NCBI GenBank assembly: GCA_946807835.1
Contig: OX327703.1
Location: 7,137,501-7,201,500 of the forward strand
Direction of reading: 5' to 3'
Source: Ailanthus altissimus
Taxonomy: Eukaryota; Streptophyta; Magnoliopsida; Sapindales; Simaroubaceae
DNA length: 64,000 bases
The position numbers were made by a program, and so were the translations under genes. The number at the start of each line of letters is the position of its first letter. The first letter of the stretch is position 1. Positions 48,650-60,692 of this stretch are shown here, one piece after another. The notes below the pieces were generated by a model. It was not told the origin of the DNA, made no database searches, and worked only from the letters and a program-made list of their open reading frames with translations.

Positions 48650-49910
48650 AGTCCATCTAGCAGGAAATAATATATGTGGGCCCTAAGTTCAAGGAAGAAG
48701 ACATAGATATGCTCTGCGCTTAAGTCTCTAACCGGGAAGTAAAAGATGCAATGTTCAGTATCAGTAGGGATAAAACGTCGGGTCCTAATGGTTATAACAG
48801 TCTCTTTTTCAAAATTATTGGACTATCATAGGCAAAGTTGTTACTCAAGTTATGCAACACTTCTTTTCTACAGGTCAGATCTATAACTTATTAATATTAT
48901 TGCTATTATTATTGTTCCTAAGGTGTCTAATCCTCACAACCTTAGGGATTATTGACTAATAGCATGCTACATTATCATGTATAAATGTATCACAAAAATA
49001 ATCACATACAGATTAAGAAAGATTATTGACTATTTAATTTGCCCTAGTTAAACAGCTTTATCCCTAATAGGTCAATTATTGATAACATTTTCTTAGCTCA
49101 TGAACCGGTGAGAGGATATGATAGGAAAAGTGGAGTGCCTAGTTGTGCCCTTAAAATTGATCTGAGGAAGGCCTATGATTCAGTTTCTTAGGATTTCTTA
49201 GAAGAAGTATTATTAGGGCTCTACTTTTATCTCTCGTTCATTTGGATAATCATGTGCTACGTAAGATCTTATATGTTCTCTATTGTGGTGAATGGCAGTT
49301 TAGAGGATTTTTTCTCAGGAAATAAAGGTCTAAGGCAAGAGGATCCTGTGTCCCCTTCTATTGTTTTTCTTGATATTTGCTAATGATTTGTTCCTATTCT
49401 CTTATGGTGATACTAGTTCTGTTGGCCAATTTAAACAATTTATGAATAACTTTTCACAAGGTATCTAGTTTGCAACTAAATGTGAGGAAGAGCTTAATAT
49501 TCTTTGGTCACGTCCTAAATATTTTACAAATAACCCAGTTTTAATATGGTGTTCTGCCGGTAAAATACTTAGGAGTCCCTTTAATTTTTGGGAGACTCCA
49601 AAAAGAATACTATCAGGGTTTAATTTGTAAAATTATACGAATTTTCAATTTAGGGGAGATAAGATGTTGTCTTATACTGGGTGTCTGCAATTGATTGTTT
49701 TTGTATTAATGAGTATAAATGTCTACTAGTCCTCTATTTTTGTCCTCTCGAAGGCAGTTATCAAGGGAATGGAAAGTATTTACAGGAAGTTCCTATGGTA
49801 TAATTATGACTCACAAAACAAGAGAGGGGCTAGTCGCTTGGGCAGATGTCTGTACTACCAAGAGGGAATGGGGGTTACGAATAAAATCCCTGCACACTTG
49901 GAATTAAGCG
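48650..49910 (+). pseudogene. LINE E reverse transcriptase, broken
   Basis: Core motifs appear in order across several frames: 'VKDAMFSISRDKTSGPNGY', 'NPHNLRDY' followed by 'MYKCITKIITYRLRKIIDYL', 'GVPSCALKIDLRKAYDSVS' and 'GLRQEDPVSPS' (Gly to Glu). The FADD box is FAND. The C-terminal part ('AVIKGMESIYRKFLWYNYDS', 'IKSLHTWN') reads on to 49907. A deletion removes the stretch between the GLRQ motif and the FADD box. Confidence 0.85.
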
Positions 49911-50992
49911 GCAACCATTAAACACATATGGGATCTGCTAGTTGTGAAATCTTTCTTATAGGCTAGATGGGTAACTGAGAACAGACTAAGGAGACTGCGT
50001 TTTTGAGGGATCACAAAACCATTAAATTATAGCTAGGTATGACGAAAACTACTTGAATTGAGAAACCATATAAAGAAGTTGTTTGGTTATGAATTGGGTA
50101 ATAGTTCTACCTTTCTTTTTTAGTTGGACCCGTAGTTGAATGGAGAGGCATTATCATATAAATTCTCGACTATCAATATTAGTGACTCTAATATTCCATG
50201 CGATACAAAAGTCAGATATCGTAATAGGGCTTAGAACCTACCAGACCCTTTAAATTGGCACACTACTCGAGCTTGGGGCTATATATGTCATAACTTTTCT
50301 ATTACTGCTACTAGAGAGGACAAAATAATTTAGAATGGTTGCTCTAATATGAGATTTTCAATTGCTTGTGCATTGAGGAACTTGATAAATAAAAAACCCA
50401 CAATGGAATGGTTTTGGCTATTATTAAGCCCTTAACATATTTCTAAGCATATTTTTATCACTTGGTTGACATTGAAAGACCGATTATCTACCTACGTGAG
50501 ACTGGCTAAATGGGTTCTCAACCTACTCATAAATTATCCACTTTGTGGTAATGACGGTGTAATACTTATTCTTTCAATGTAGCTTCACGGAGGGTGTGTG
50601 GAACAGTCTTGCTGACTTGCCAAATCAATAAGTATATTGTCACTTAGAGAAGAGAAGTTTCTTACTTTAGCATAGAAAACTAGATGTAAATCCTTACTTA
50701 ACAAAGTTTGGAGAATCGCTTTTTATTCCTCAATCTATTGTATATAGCAAAAGCGTAACCAAGTGGTGTTCTAATGAAAAACTCATGATGTTAATTATGT
50801 CTTCCGTTGTATTAAAGATGTAATATAGATTAAATATTTAAATATTATTTATGGATAAAATATAAATGACATTGTAACTAAGTGGTGAAACTGTCTATAT
50901 ACTTTCTGTCTTCTATATGGTTTAGCATTATGGCCAATTGTAATCGATGTTTTTATCAATAAATTTTCTTAATTGACTACCAGAAAAAAAAA

Positions 50993-53080
50993 TCATGAAA
51001 TATATAAATATATATACACAATAGAAAATACCTTAAAGAAAAAAAAAATTATATATATATGTAAAATTTTATCTTTAAAAAAATATATATGTAAAATTTT
51101 AATTCTATCTAAAAGATGTTGCTTCATAAATGAAGAACAATGATGATGTAAAAAGTGTCCCAAAAAAATATCATAAATATTTAAAAAGGAAGCAATTTAA
51201 GAATAACTTAGATTTATTTGTAATGCTTAAAACTTTTTGATGAAGTTATTTATAAGTTGAGTGTTATTACAGAAAATATGGCATAAAAATGTCACCATCC
51301 TCTTACAATGACTAAACCCTTGTACCAAGCCCAAGCCCAAAGCCCATACTAATTTTAGTCCACGTGGTTCACTATTTGTTGAGATTGCGCTGTTTTATTA
51401 AAATCACTTCAAACATTGTTATGTTTGCTGCAAATTGTTGACATCTATTAAAATTGCAAGATTACGTTTGTTGGGCCCAAAAGCCTTTTCTCAAAGCTTA
51501 GAAGGGGCGAACTTGCACAGCCCAAACATTACAGAGCCTTGGCTGCAGTAACACAGCGATTCTATCAGGTCATTAGCAACAAATTTCTGCCTGAACATAT
51601 ACATTTAGAAGAATTTTGCACAGCATGTTTGTTATTTGCTCTTAAATTAAAACCATAATAACAAAATGAATTTGGGTGATTGTTTCTTAGTAAAGCTATC
51701 TACAAAATGCTTCATCATAAACAAAATACTTCTCTAAGAGGTTCATTTTCAAATTCTCTACCAATTGAGAATTGATGAATTTAAGAAAAGTTCAAACCAA
51801 ATATAAATCAAGATGTAACAAACAATATACTAAAGAGCCTGCTTAGCTTTCTTGAATTGAACATGTAAGATTGCTTTGTTTTGAAGTTGAGTTATAGCAA
51901 AGGGGTAATTGAGACCTTCTAGTCAATTTGATATAGAAAATTTGTTTTAATCCTTTTATGCAATTTGCAACGGTTATTGTTATTGAAGCATAAATAAATA
52001 AAGCCCTTTAATCCCTTCTCACCAAAGTTCATATATCATAAAAGCAGGCAATGGCCCAAGTGCAAACCCATGCAAGTACACACACGTCCCACAAGAGAGG
52101 GGCAATTTTTTGAAGATTTCACATAACCAAACCTTTTATTTCTCCTGTCATTATTTGAGTACATACAATCAAACACATAATAAAATGCAAACCAAAATCT
52201 TAATGGTGATTGATCAAGCAGGCATATTTATCTGAATAGTAATCCAATTCCATAAACACACAGTCTTCAAGCCTTCATGAAATTGGAACAGACATTTCTA
52301 CATGGCATCCTGCAGGAGCAAACACGATATAATCACTTAGTACACAATTTAACATTAGTTTCAATATTTCATTAATAGATAACCTGTCTGATAAACATCT
52401 CTCTAGTTCCTATTTTTAAACTTCCTCTTGCCACTTAATTGGTTCCTCAAACATACTGATTTATGTCCAGCCCCAAGAAAAAATCGGCACATTAATTTGT
52501 ATGGAACTTACAGATACATCTCTTACAAGGATTCATTACATTGAACAATGATCAATATACTGACCCACAAATTCAAAACAGGCATTCAAACTTCATTATA
52601 ATACTTGTTTCCCCATTTTTCTGGAGATGTAACTCTCAAGTAATGAGGCCAACAAGGGAGGTTTGCACAAGCATCTGGTAAGGGTTTTCTATTTACCAAG
52701 TCCTGACCTCTTAATGCTAAAGCAACGAAAAAGAAATCATGAGAGAAAATAAATCAAACATTTCTTTCAGCAGTTACAATGAATAAAAACAAACCATTGT
52801 CACTCCAAGTTTGGACATTTCAAATGGTAAACATCCTGGTCCAATCCCAATTGCTCGTAAACACTAAGTTTAGGAATATCATTTTTCCATACAACAACCT
52901 AGTCCACATTTTTACACACCAAAGCTACCATATCGTAAACGTTACCTAGAAACCGGACTGGGGCAAGGTGCAAATTTTCTTGTGCACCCAATGAAAATTT
53001 ATAACTTGAACTGATGAAGTTAACACTGAGAAGAGAAAATTCTTAATAAAAGGTAAATTGTAAGCTTCAAACCTTGTTAT
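50993..53080. other. Intergenic DNA and probable GPX 3' flank, no gene seen
   Basis: The left part (51000-51110) is A/T microsatellite-like. The rest has ordinary composition without transposon motifs. Sequence just left of 53081 should hold the GPX 3' untranslated region; no unambiguous poly(A) signal was chosen. Confidence 0.5.
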
Positions 53081-56000
53081 TCAAGATGATCCCAACAAAT
53101 TTTGTATGTCTTTCTGCAAAGAGAAATGAAATAACCAAATATTAGCCACAGTTTACAGCCGTCCTGAGAATCAGGCATCAAAATGGAAAGATTGATCCAA
53201 CCTCGATCTTAAGAGGCGATGTTGTTGGAGCATATCTCTCCACAACCTTCCCTTCTTTGTTTACCAGAAACTTGGTAAAATTCCACTTGATGGCATCTCC
53301 AAGGAATCCCCCTTTCTCTGATTTTAGGAACTTGTAAAGAGGTGCTGCATTCTTCCCATTTACATCAACCTACAATATGAAAGTAAAACGAGGATTAGAA
53401 CACTTGTGCACAGCTCACAATTTACAGTGACCTTTACTTTTTTTTTCTTTTCTAATCAGAAATCTAAACATATTATAGTTTCATTTTAACAAATGATTGC
53501 CACAGAAGAAACTCCAAATTTTAAGGAATTCCCAACTAAAGTGATCTCAGGGGTAGTACCTCCCCCCAGTTTGTTTACCATAAGATGCTGCCCTTTTGCT
53601 ACTTGACTAGTAAGACAACTCAAGAAGTTTTGAAGTCTTTTTATGTACAGTACCCTATTTACACTATTGCTGGACGGTTTATAGAAAGGGCAACAGAAGC
53701 AAGATTTCTTAGCTCTTAGCTTTTGCAAGATGTGAGTGGTAATGCAATAATCAAGTTAATGTATGGCATAGGCAGGAAGGTTAGCTTTGCATCCTTACTA
53801 AATAAAACTACTTGAAAGAAGAGCAAAGCATAAAACATTATTGACAAACTTATGCTTTGAACCGCTGGAAAGGATATCGAGAAATTGATTGCAAATCTCA
53901 CAAACTGTCTTATTTGCAACACTATGAAGTTGACCCGGGAACTGCACATAGAGATTGTAGAGAAAAACTTCTGATTTATGCCAGGGGATTACCTTATCAA
54001 AGATTGGGAATTCAGCTTTGAACATAGTACATGCAACTTCCTGAATTTCCTCATTGTTTCCTGGTTCCTGTCCAGCAAACTGGTTGCAAGGAAATGCTAA
54101 GATCTCAAACCCTGCAATAGCAGTGCCGGTCAAGGAATCAAACTTCTAACCCTTGAAAACATTATAAAACTCAGCAAATTATGGACACGGTTCAGCAAGT
54201 TTGATTTACAGACCTTGGTTTCTGTATTTTTCATACAAAACATTCAATTCCTTGTAGTTTGATTGCGTTAAACCACTGCAAAATTATAACAAAACATGAA
54301 AAACACAAAACATTACTAAACAAGAAAACTTGCAGCTTGTTAGTTAATTCAAGCGTAGAAAACATGATAAACCTCACTGCAAAAGGTCTTGGGAGAAAAA
54401 TTGCAACTTAGCATTACAAAAGGTGTCTTATGGTGCATTATCAACAGGGGACTATGTAGTTATTCCTTCATATGAGAACTTAGAGAAGACAGCAGAAGTT
54501 CTTCATCTCATAGTAATTCTTATACCAATCAGGGCCATGGTATCTAAATAGCCAATATAAATTTTAAGCATCAATACAATTTTGGATTTAAGAGTTAAAC
54601 AGGAAATGCAGGTAAAATTTGTTTGGTCTCATGAAGTATTCCAGATAAAGCAGAAGAAGTACCCGCAAGCAATGAATATAAAATCTATGTATCACTAAAC
54701 AGAAAGAATGAGAAAAAAAACTATAAACATCAAAAGCCCACATCATATGTTACTCATAAAAACTGAGTACAAGGTTAAATTTAGCAAGACATTATTCCAA
54801 CACAAGACCCTCTTAAGTTTCATTGTCTCTTAAATCTCAACAAGCTCAACTTCTCAACATCAGATGATAATTTTCTGTAATAATTTTTTAGATTCAGAAT
54901 CTACACGATTATCAGAGACTCTGAATTTAAAAAGATAATAAGTTATATCACAACTTATCAGAGGCTGAAAAGGTAGTTGCAAGGATCCAGTTTATTCATC
55001 ATGTTCTCCAAGTTCCTCAGAAATCCAAACTTAAAGGACATCAACTCAGATTACAAATTGGGGAGGAAAAATTTTAGGCAGCATAAAATATATGTGCCTT
55101 CATGACACAAGTAAAAGTCTAAAATCAGAAAGTGTACATAGCAGATTAAAAAGTTTATGATGATCATGATTGCATAGGTATTTCCATTAAGACATGTTTT
55201 GTAAACAAATCAAGTCAGATTACCATTTTGAAGCAACATTCACTATCAGAAGAACCTTCCCACGGTATTCACTTAGACTCACATCATTTCCATGAATATC
55301 CTGAAATTTTCCCCAATCAGTAATGATGTTAAATAATGAAATCTTTAACCTTTCCAATAGAAAAAAAAAGGGAAAACTTCAGGTTGTCTTATGATTAATG
55401 TCTAGTCTATCTCACAAAACACAAACAGACAGATTTAAATATCTCTACAGCCCTTCAGGATCACAGATTCTTACAAAATCTTTATATTATTTTCCTTCAT
55501 TTTCTCAGAGTCCAAACAGAATGCACAAGACAAAGACAAAGGTATTAGAAGGGTGCATCTCTGAACTCAAAGATGAGTTGATTTCTTAACCAAAACTCAT
55601 ATCTACAATCATTTAAGACCAGGAAAACAAATATATAGAAGGGAAAAAAAAATCGAAGGATAAGATATTGAATTATATACTGTTCAATGTGTGGGTGCTA
55701 ATTTGTTTAATTCGTAGGTTCAAATCCCGATCATACCAGATTGGTTTATATTCGAACAATGTATATATACCCAATTTACCCAATATCGAAAGGGCTTTTG
55801 CTAACGAAAAAGCTTTCAATGCTACCCAATATCCCATAAGAGAAACACCCCATATCAGTAATCTAATAAAGAGCTAAACGCACACGCTAAAACCATAAAA
55901 TTCAAAAACTTAATAGAATGAAGAGCTAAACACACGCTAAAACCAGAATATAATAGAATGAAGATGAAGTAATTAGATCAAAGGCAAAAATACCTTGACG

Positions 56001-56155
56001 GTGAAGTCATAAATGGACTTTGGAGCCTCTTCAGTAGCAGCCATATTCTTTGAAGAAGAAATGGGAGATGGGTATCTGTAAAAATACAAGAACAAAGCAA
56101 ATCCAAGAAAAAGAAGAGAAACCCAGTTGCTGAATTTCAATAAATGCATGCCCAT
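53081..56155 (-). CDS. GPX: Glutathione/thioredoxin peroxidase, GPX3-like
   Basis: Six exons with GT-AG introns (56155-55994, 55300-55224, 54275-54214, 54111-53993, 53369-53202, 53113-53081) join into 206 aa. The enzyme reduces H2O2 and lipid hydroperoxides. Plant members use Cys and mostly thioredoxin. The peroxidatic site NVASKCGLT has Cys80, with its codon split by intron 2. Other motifs are [12 protein letters not shown] (107-118; Gln115 of the tetrad) and KWNFTKF (168-174; Trp169, Asn170). Cys128 in [10 protein letters not shown] is the likely resolving Cys. Residues 12-26 form a hydrophobic segment followed by YRYPSP, as in Arabidopsis GPX3 (also 206 aa), suggesting a secretory/Golgi membrane anchor. 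A second ATG (codon 38, MAATEEAPK) would give a 169-aa soluble form. The core sequence also resembles GPX8. All splice sites and the frame are intact, so it is probably functional. Confidence 0.95.
55869..55962 (+). repeat. Short tandem duplication in GPX intron 1
   Basis: The phrase 'aagagctaaac(gca)cacgctaaaacca' followed by 'taatagaatg' occurs twice in a row (from about 55869 and from about 55920). It is intronic and does not affect the coding frame. Confidence 0.75.
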
Positions 56156-56160
56156 ACGTC

Positions 56161-56236
56161 ATTTATAGTAGCAAACTTCCTTACGGACAAAGGAAGCAAC
56201 GAATTTTTGTCAACAAATTTACACATATTTAAAATC
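56161..56236 (-). promoter_or_regulatory. Alternative TATA-like boxes of GPX
   Basis: On the minus strand there is TATAAAT at 56167-56161, only 6 bases before the first ATG, and a TTTAAATATG at about 56236-56227, some 70 bases before it. The distal one fits translation from codon 1. The proximal one would place transcription start inside the first exon and favour the ATG at 56044. Sequence alone cannot choose. Confidence 0.4.
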
Positions 56237-56384
56237 TCCGCATTCAAGATGACATGTGAAGTTGACAATTTTGTTTTGAATCTTTGAATGTTGTCATTTA
56301 ATTTTGTTTCACATTATTTCTGCTCGTTTATGAGGTCTGGTTGGCAGACAGATGGAAGGGGACTAAAATTATTACCTTACCGGT

Positions 56385-56588
56385 CATGCTTTAACTTCTG
56401 CTCTTTCAGGTATTCACATCGGTCCACTAATAAAGTGGCGCATGAACTAGCACACCTTGCTCTAAACATAGTTTCTGATACTATTTGGTTGGGTAAAGTC
56501 CCAACACAATGTAATCGTTTTGTATTTGAGGATTTTTCCTCCACTTGAGTTAAATTTCACAACCTTATTATTATCAAAAAAAAAAAAA
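56385..56588 (+). mobile_element. Short 5'-truncated LINE tail with intact target duplication
   Basis: The insertion encodes the end of a LINE RNase H ('RYSHRSTNKVAHELAHLAL', 'SDTIWLGKVPTQCNRFVFED') to a stop, then a short 3' UTR and an A-run of about 16. It is flanked by an exact 20-bp duplication AAAATTATTACCTTACCGGT at 56365-56384 and 56589-56608 (the latter merging with the A-run). The perfect duplication means the insertion is young. It lies about 230 bp upstream of the GPX start codon, in the promoter region. Confidence 0.93.
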
Positions 56589-56608
56589 AAAATTATTACC
56601 TTACCGGT

Positions 56609-57003
56609 TGTTAAGATATGGGATAATTAACATCCGGGTCCCTGGATTCTTTTTGTTTTCTTAAATAAAAACAGTTTGTCCATTTGTATCAAATGGTCCT
56701 ATTAGTATGACTTAAGTATCTTTAAAGTATTGAAATTTACGTTATATATCACTTCATCACGAGGTATTTCAGTTATTTTAATAGAATTGGGTACCTATTT
56801 ATTACAAACAACAAAATATATCAAATCAATCCGTGAGAAAATGTAAAAGGATTAGGTACCTAAATAATGTTATTCTTTCTATTATTAAACACCCCGACCA
56901 TATAGATATATGTGGAGGGTAGATCAGACTATAACTTGCTCTAGCCAAAAATAAAAACTTCCATTTATAATTACAAAAAATTTATTTTTATTAATATTAG
57001 TTA
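56609..57003. other. Spacer, no gene seen
   Basis: AT-rich sequence between the LINE tail and copia element F, with no motif recognised. Confidence 0.5.
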
Positions 57004-57614
57004 TGTTGAGTTGGGTCCACGTCAATGGCTGCCTAACATGAGCTTGAATGACTTTTAAATTAAAGAAGAAAAAAATGAGAAAGTGAAAGGTTAGGATGAG
57101 TGTAGAGCGTGTGAAAGCTAGAGAAGAAAATTGAGAGAAAGGGAGTAGGGTTTTAATCTTCTCTTTTATATTTGAACGATGATTTAATCTTTGATTTTGT
57201 TTAAATTTAAGAGTGAGCTCTCGACACCTTTTTTACATATTTATTGGTGTTAATTTTTAGTTTAGTTTTTATTATTATCAAATCTAACGAATGTATATAT
57301 AAGATAAATTTGCTAAAGTTAATATTATTAAGTTAAGATTGATATTCTTGGTGTTATGAGTAAATATCTAATGAATTTTAAAAAGAATATTGTTAATAAT
57401 CTTATTATTATTTTATAGTGAAAGTTAAAATTGGACTATGATCCATAATTTTTTTCAATTTAAATTTTTTACGTAAAAATTTAATGTCCCATTATAGTTG
57501 ATTGTAATTTATCTTTGTGGTATTTTTTTTTATTGATTGTGGTAGTACACTAACCTATTTTAATAACACAATAAGAAAAAAATGATGTTTTCATTGTGTT
57601 TTGTGATTGTTCCA
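57004..57614 (+). repeat. 5' LTR of copia element F
   Basis: It begins TGTTGAGTTGGG and ends GATTGTTCCA, and matches the split 3' LTR (60665-60692 plus 62863-63458) in order and length. No clear target duplication was found (flanks AGTTA and ATGAG). Confidence 0.75.
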
Positions 57615-57619
57615 AATAA

Positions 57620-57632
57620 GTGGTATCAAATC
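57620..57632 (+). promoter_or_regulatory. Primer-binding site of copia element F
   Basis: GTGGTATCAAATC is close to the TGGTATCAGAGC consensus for initiator-Met tRNA. It lies about five bases after the LTR end. Confidence 0.7.
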
Positions 57633-57849
57633 GAGATAAGTTGTGCGGTGTTTAATTTGTGTTTATTAAAATAGATGAGAATTTCGCATGCATGATTAAA
57701 TTGAAAGTATGAAATTATTCTATATAAAAATTTAGAATGAAGGATTTACTTTATATAAAGAATCTATATAAAACAATTAAAGGAAATGCTACAAAACTAA
57801 AAAAAAATAGATAATAAGGAGTAGAGCCAATTACATAAAAAGTGTGTTG

Positions 57850-60650
57850 ACACTATTAGGCAATTGATAGATTAGAGTATGTTATACCATGTGACAAAAG
57901 AGACCAAGACTAGTGTTATGTTGAAGAAATTAGAGTCTATTTATAAGCTGCCTACACTACAAAATAAAGTCAAATGAAGAGACTTGCAAATTTAAAATAC
58001 AAGAAAGGACGCAATATAGCTAAATAATGAGTTTCAAGACCTAGTGAATATATTTACTAGATGATGAGTTATAAGCATTGTTATTACTTAGTTACTTATT
58101 GAATAATTGAGAGACATTGATGGTGTCAATAAACAATTCAGCGACAAATGAGAAGTTGACCATAGAAATGGTTAAGGAAAAAATACAAAATGAAGAAGCC
58201 AAAAGAAAAATAGCAGACTTAAGTTCCTCTTAAATAGAAACACATACTACATAAAAGCATAAAATGTGAAGAAGAAGCCAAAGTAAAAATTCTGGCAATC
58301 ATAACTATAAAAGAAGATCTAAGTCTCAAAGAAAAAAAATGTTAAGTGTTACCATTGCAACAAAATAGGACATATAAAGAGAGAATGCAAAATATGGACA
58401 AACGAATAGGCTAAGAAAAGGAGCGAATTACAAAAAAATAAAAAGTGAGCAATATAATTGTCGCTAATAAAAATATGACTATTGTTTATGATAGAAACTC
58501 CATAAATCTCACATGTCATACAAGTAATTATGTGATTAATTTGGATGCTTTATTTCATATTACTTCACATGGTAATTTCTTCACATCTTATACTAGTGGT
58601 GCTTTTGGCTATGTTATGACAGAAAATAATGATGCATCCAAGATTGTGGGCATAGAAGATATTTCAAAAGTTAGGAGGTCGAAGCTTGACAATAAAACTA
58701 ATGAGTGTATCTTTTTGGGTTATGGACATAAATAATTTTGGTACAAATTATAGGATCCAATGAGTTTAAAAATCATCAAAAGTAGAGATGTCATGTTTCT
58801 TGATAATCAGATAATTAATGATATAAAGAAAGATGAAATGCCTCAAGAATCTAAAAAAATTCTTATTCCTAACACTCTTATATCAATTTCTCCACTTGTA
58901 TTTCATAATGATTATAGGGGAGACACACAAAAAGATTCTAATGACAGAGTTAATAATAATAGTTCAATAGAACAATTTGATCAAGCACTTCCAGAATTAT
59001 TTGATCCATCAATTGAGCCTTAATTGAGAAAATCCATGAGAGAGAATCACCATTCCTCCAAATATCCTTCATATGAGTATGTGATGTTTATAGGCGGGGA
59101 AAATCCTGAAAACTTCTAAAAGTCATGTCTCACTAGCAGAAGAATAAGTGGTTTGAAACTATGCAAGATAACATAAAATCTTTGCATAAGAACAACACTT
59201 ATGTGTTAGTAAAACTGCCTAAAGGTAAAAGGGCTATAAAGAACAAATGGGTTTATAAGTTCAAGATTGAAAATAACTCACAACTGAGGTACAAAGCTAG
59301 ATTGGTTATAAAAGGGTTTAGTTAAAAGAGGGTAATTAACTTTGAAGAAAAAATTTCTCCTGTAGTAAAGATGTCTTCTATCCAAGTTAATTTTGGTTTA
59401 GTAGCATGTTTAAACTTTGAGATTGAGTAGATTAATGTAATGATGGCTTTCCTTTATGGTGATTTAGATGAGAAAATCTATATAGAGTAGCCTGAGGGAT
59501 TTAGAGTCAAAGACGAAAAAGATCTTGTGTGCAAATTGAAGAAAAGCTTATATGGTTGAAACAGACACCAAGACAGTGATACAAGAAATTTGATTCTTTA
59601 TAAAGAATCATAGTTTTAGCATAACTAAATCAAATCATTGTGTCTTTATGAAGAGGTTTATTGATGATGATTTTATCATTTTCTTGCTTTATAAGGACGA
59701 CATGTTGATTATTAGTCGATGTTAGTAAAATTAAATGGTTGAAAAGAGAACTTAGTAAGTTCTTTGCTATGAAAGATTTAGGACAGAAGAAACATATCCT
59801 TGGCGTAAAGATTTTTCGTGATAAAAAATAAAAAGTTATAATTATCTCAAGAAAACTACATTGATAGGGTTCTTAAAAGATTCAACATGAGTAAGGCAAA
59901 ACCAAATTGTTTACCACTTGCAGGTCATTTCAAGCTTAATTTAAAACAATGTCCTACAAGTGAAAAAGAAAAGAAATAAATAGGTATAGTTTCTTATGCA
60001 TTAGCTATTAGTAGTTTGATGTATGTCATGATCTATACTAGGCTAAAAAGTACTCATGTAATTGGATTTGCCAGTTAAATTCTCTTTAATCCTGGCAAAG
60101 GGTACTAGATAGCATTGAAGTAAATTTTCAGATATCTTAAAAGCACATTTACAACATGTTTGTATTTTAGTGGTGAAAAACTTATGTTGTTTAGGTACAC
60201 AAATGCAAATATAGTAGGAGATATAGATTCTAGGAAATCTACATCAAAATATCTTTGCAAGGGGAGTTGTGTCATAACAATCTAGACTTTAAAAATGTGT
60301 TAATTAGTTTACCACAGAAGCTAAGTATATTGCAATTACTGAAACTTCTAAAGTTGTGGATAAAAAAGTTTTTATAAGAGTTAAGTGTAAAGTAAAAGAG
60401 CTACATTGTCTATTATGATAGTCAGAGTGCCATTCATTTGGCAAATAACCCAACTATTTATTCAAGGTCTGATCACATTGATGTCAAATATCATTTGGTG
60501 CATGATGTGTTAGAATCAAAATTGCTATAACTTAAAAAGATACATATAAGTAAAAATGAAGTGAATATGATGACTTAGCCATTGTCTAAAAAGAAGCTTC
60601 AAACTTGTAGCGGGAAAGCGAACTTGGTAGATCCCTTCACATGAAATGGA
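57850..60650 (+). pseudogene. Copia F gag-pol, broken and internally deleted
   Basis: A good zinc knuckle reads VKCYHCNKIGHIKRECKIW near 58341. The protease region follows ('LDALFHITSHGNFFTSYTSG', 'NDASKIVGIEDI'), with the DSG Asp-Ser-Gly altered. At about 58670 it jumps to the integrase C-terminal text 'RSKLDNKTNECIFLGYGHK' and 'IIKSRDVMFL', so the integrase catalytic core is gone. RT follows at about 59190-59700 ('NKWVYKFKIE', 'YKARLVIKGF', 'CKLKKSLYG'), and RNase H at about 60300-60560 ('YYDSQSAIHLANNPTIYSRS', 'DHIDVKYHLVHDVLES'). Stops throughout; inactive. Confidence 0.88.
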
Positions 60651-60692
60651 TGGGAGATTTATTTTGTTGTCGTCATATTATATAGCTGGCCT

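Larger units (their letters stand above)
46276..50992 (+). mobile_element. L1-type LINE E, 5' truncated, degraded
   Basis: The order is ORF1 with DUF4283 (about 46300-46990), then a CCHC knuckle (CSKCNKFGHENNS, about 47017-47055). The endonuclease follows ('PWLIQGDFNHVLSNNDKIGG', about 47800-47860). RT is at about 48690-49700, zf-RVT at about 50090-50800 ('INYPLCGN'), and an A9 tail at 50984-50992. RT motifs include 'ISRDKTSGPNGYNSLFF', 'ALKIDLRKAYDSVS' and 'FANDLFLFSYGDTSSVG', where the FADD box is FAND. ORF1 starts mid-protein, the usual result of incomplete reverse transcription. Stops and deletions show it is dead. It abuts the copia D 3' LTR. Confidence 0.9.

Noticed and set aside
52290..52320. 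Possible minus-strand last exon with splice-acceptor look ('ctcctgcag' then a short frame ending in a stop)
   Set aside because: No upstream exon could be paired with it, and it lies downstream of the complete GPX stop codon; kept as unassigned DNA.
53486..53728. 80-codon open frame in GPX intron 4
   Set aside because: It lies wholly inside an intron with consensus splice sites, and the product has no recognisable domain.
55690..55760. tRNA-like T-arm phrase 'ggttcaaatccc' in GPX intron 1
   Set aside because: The T stem does not pair beyond two bases, and no anticodon or acceptor stem or A box could be placed; neither a tRNA nor a convincing SINE.
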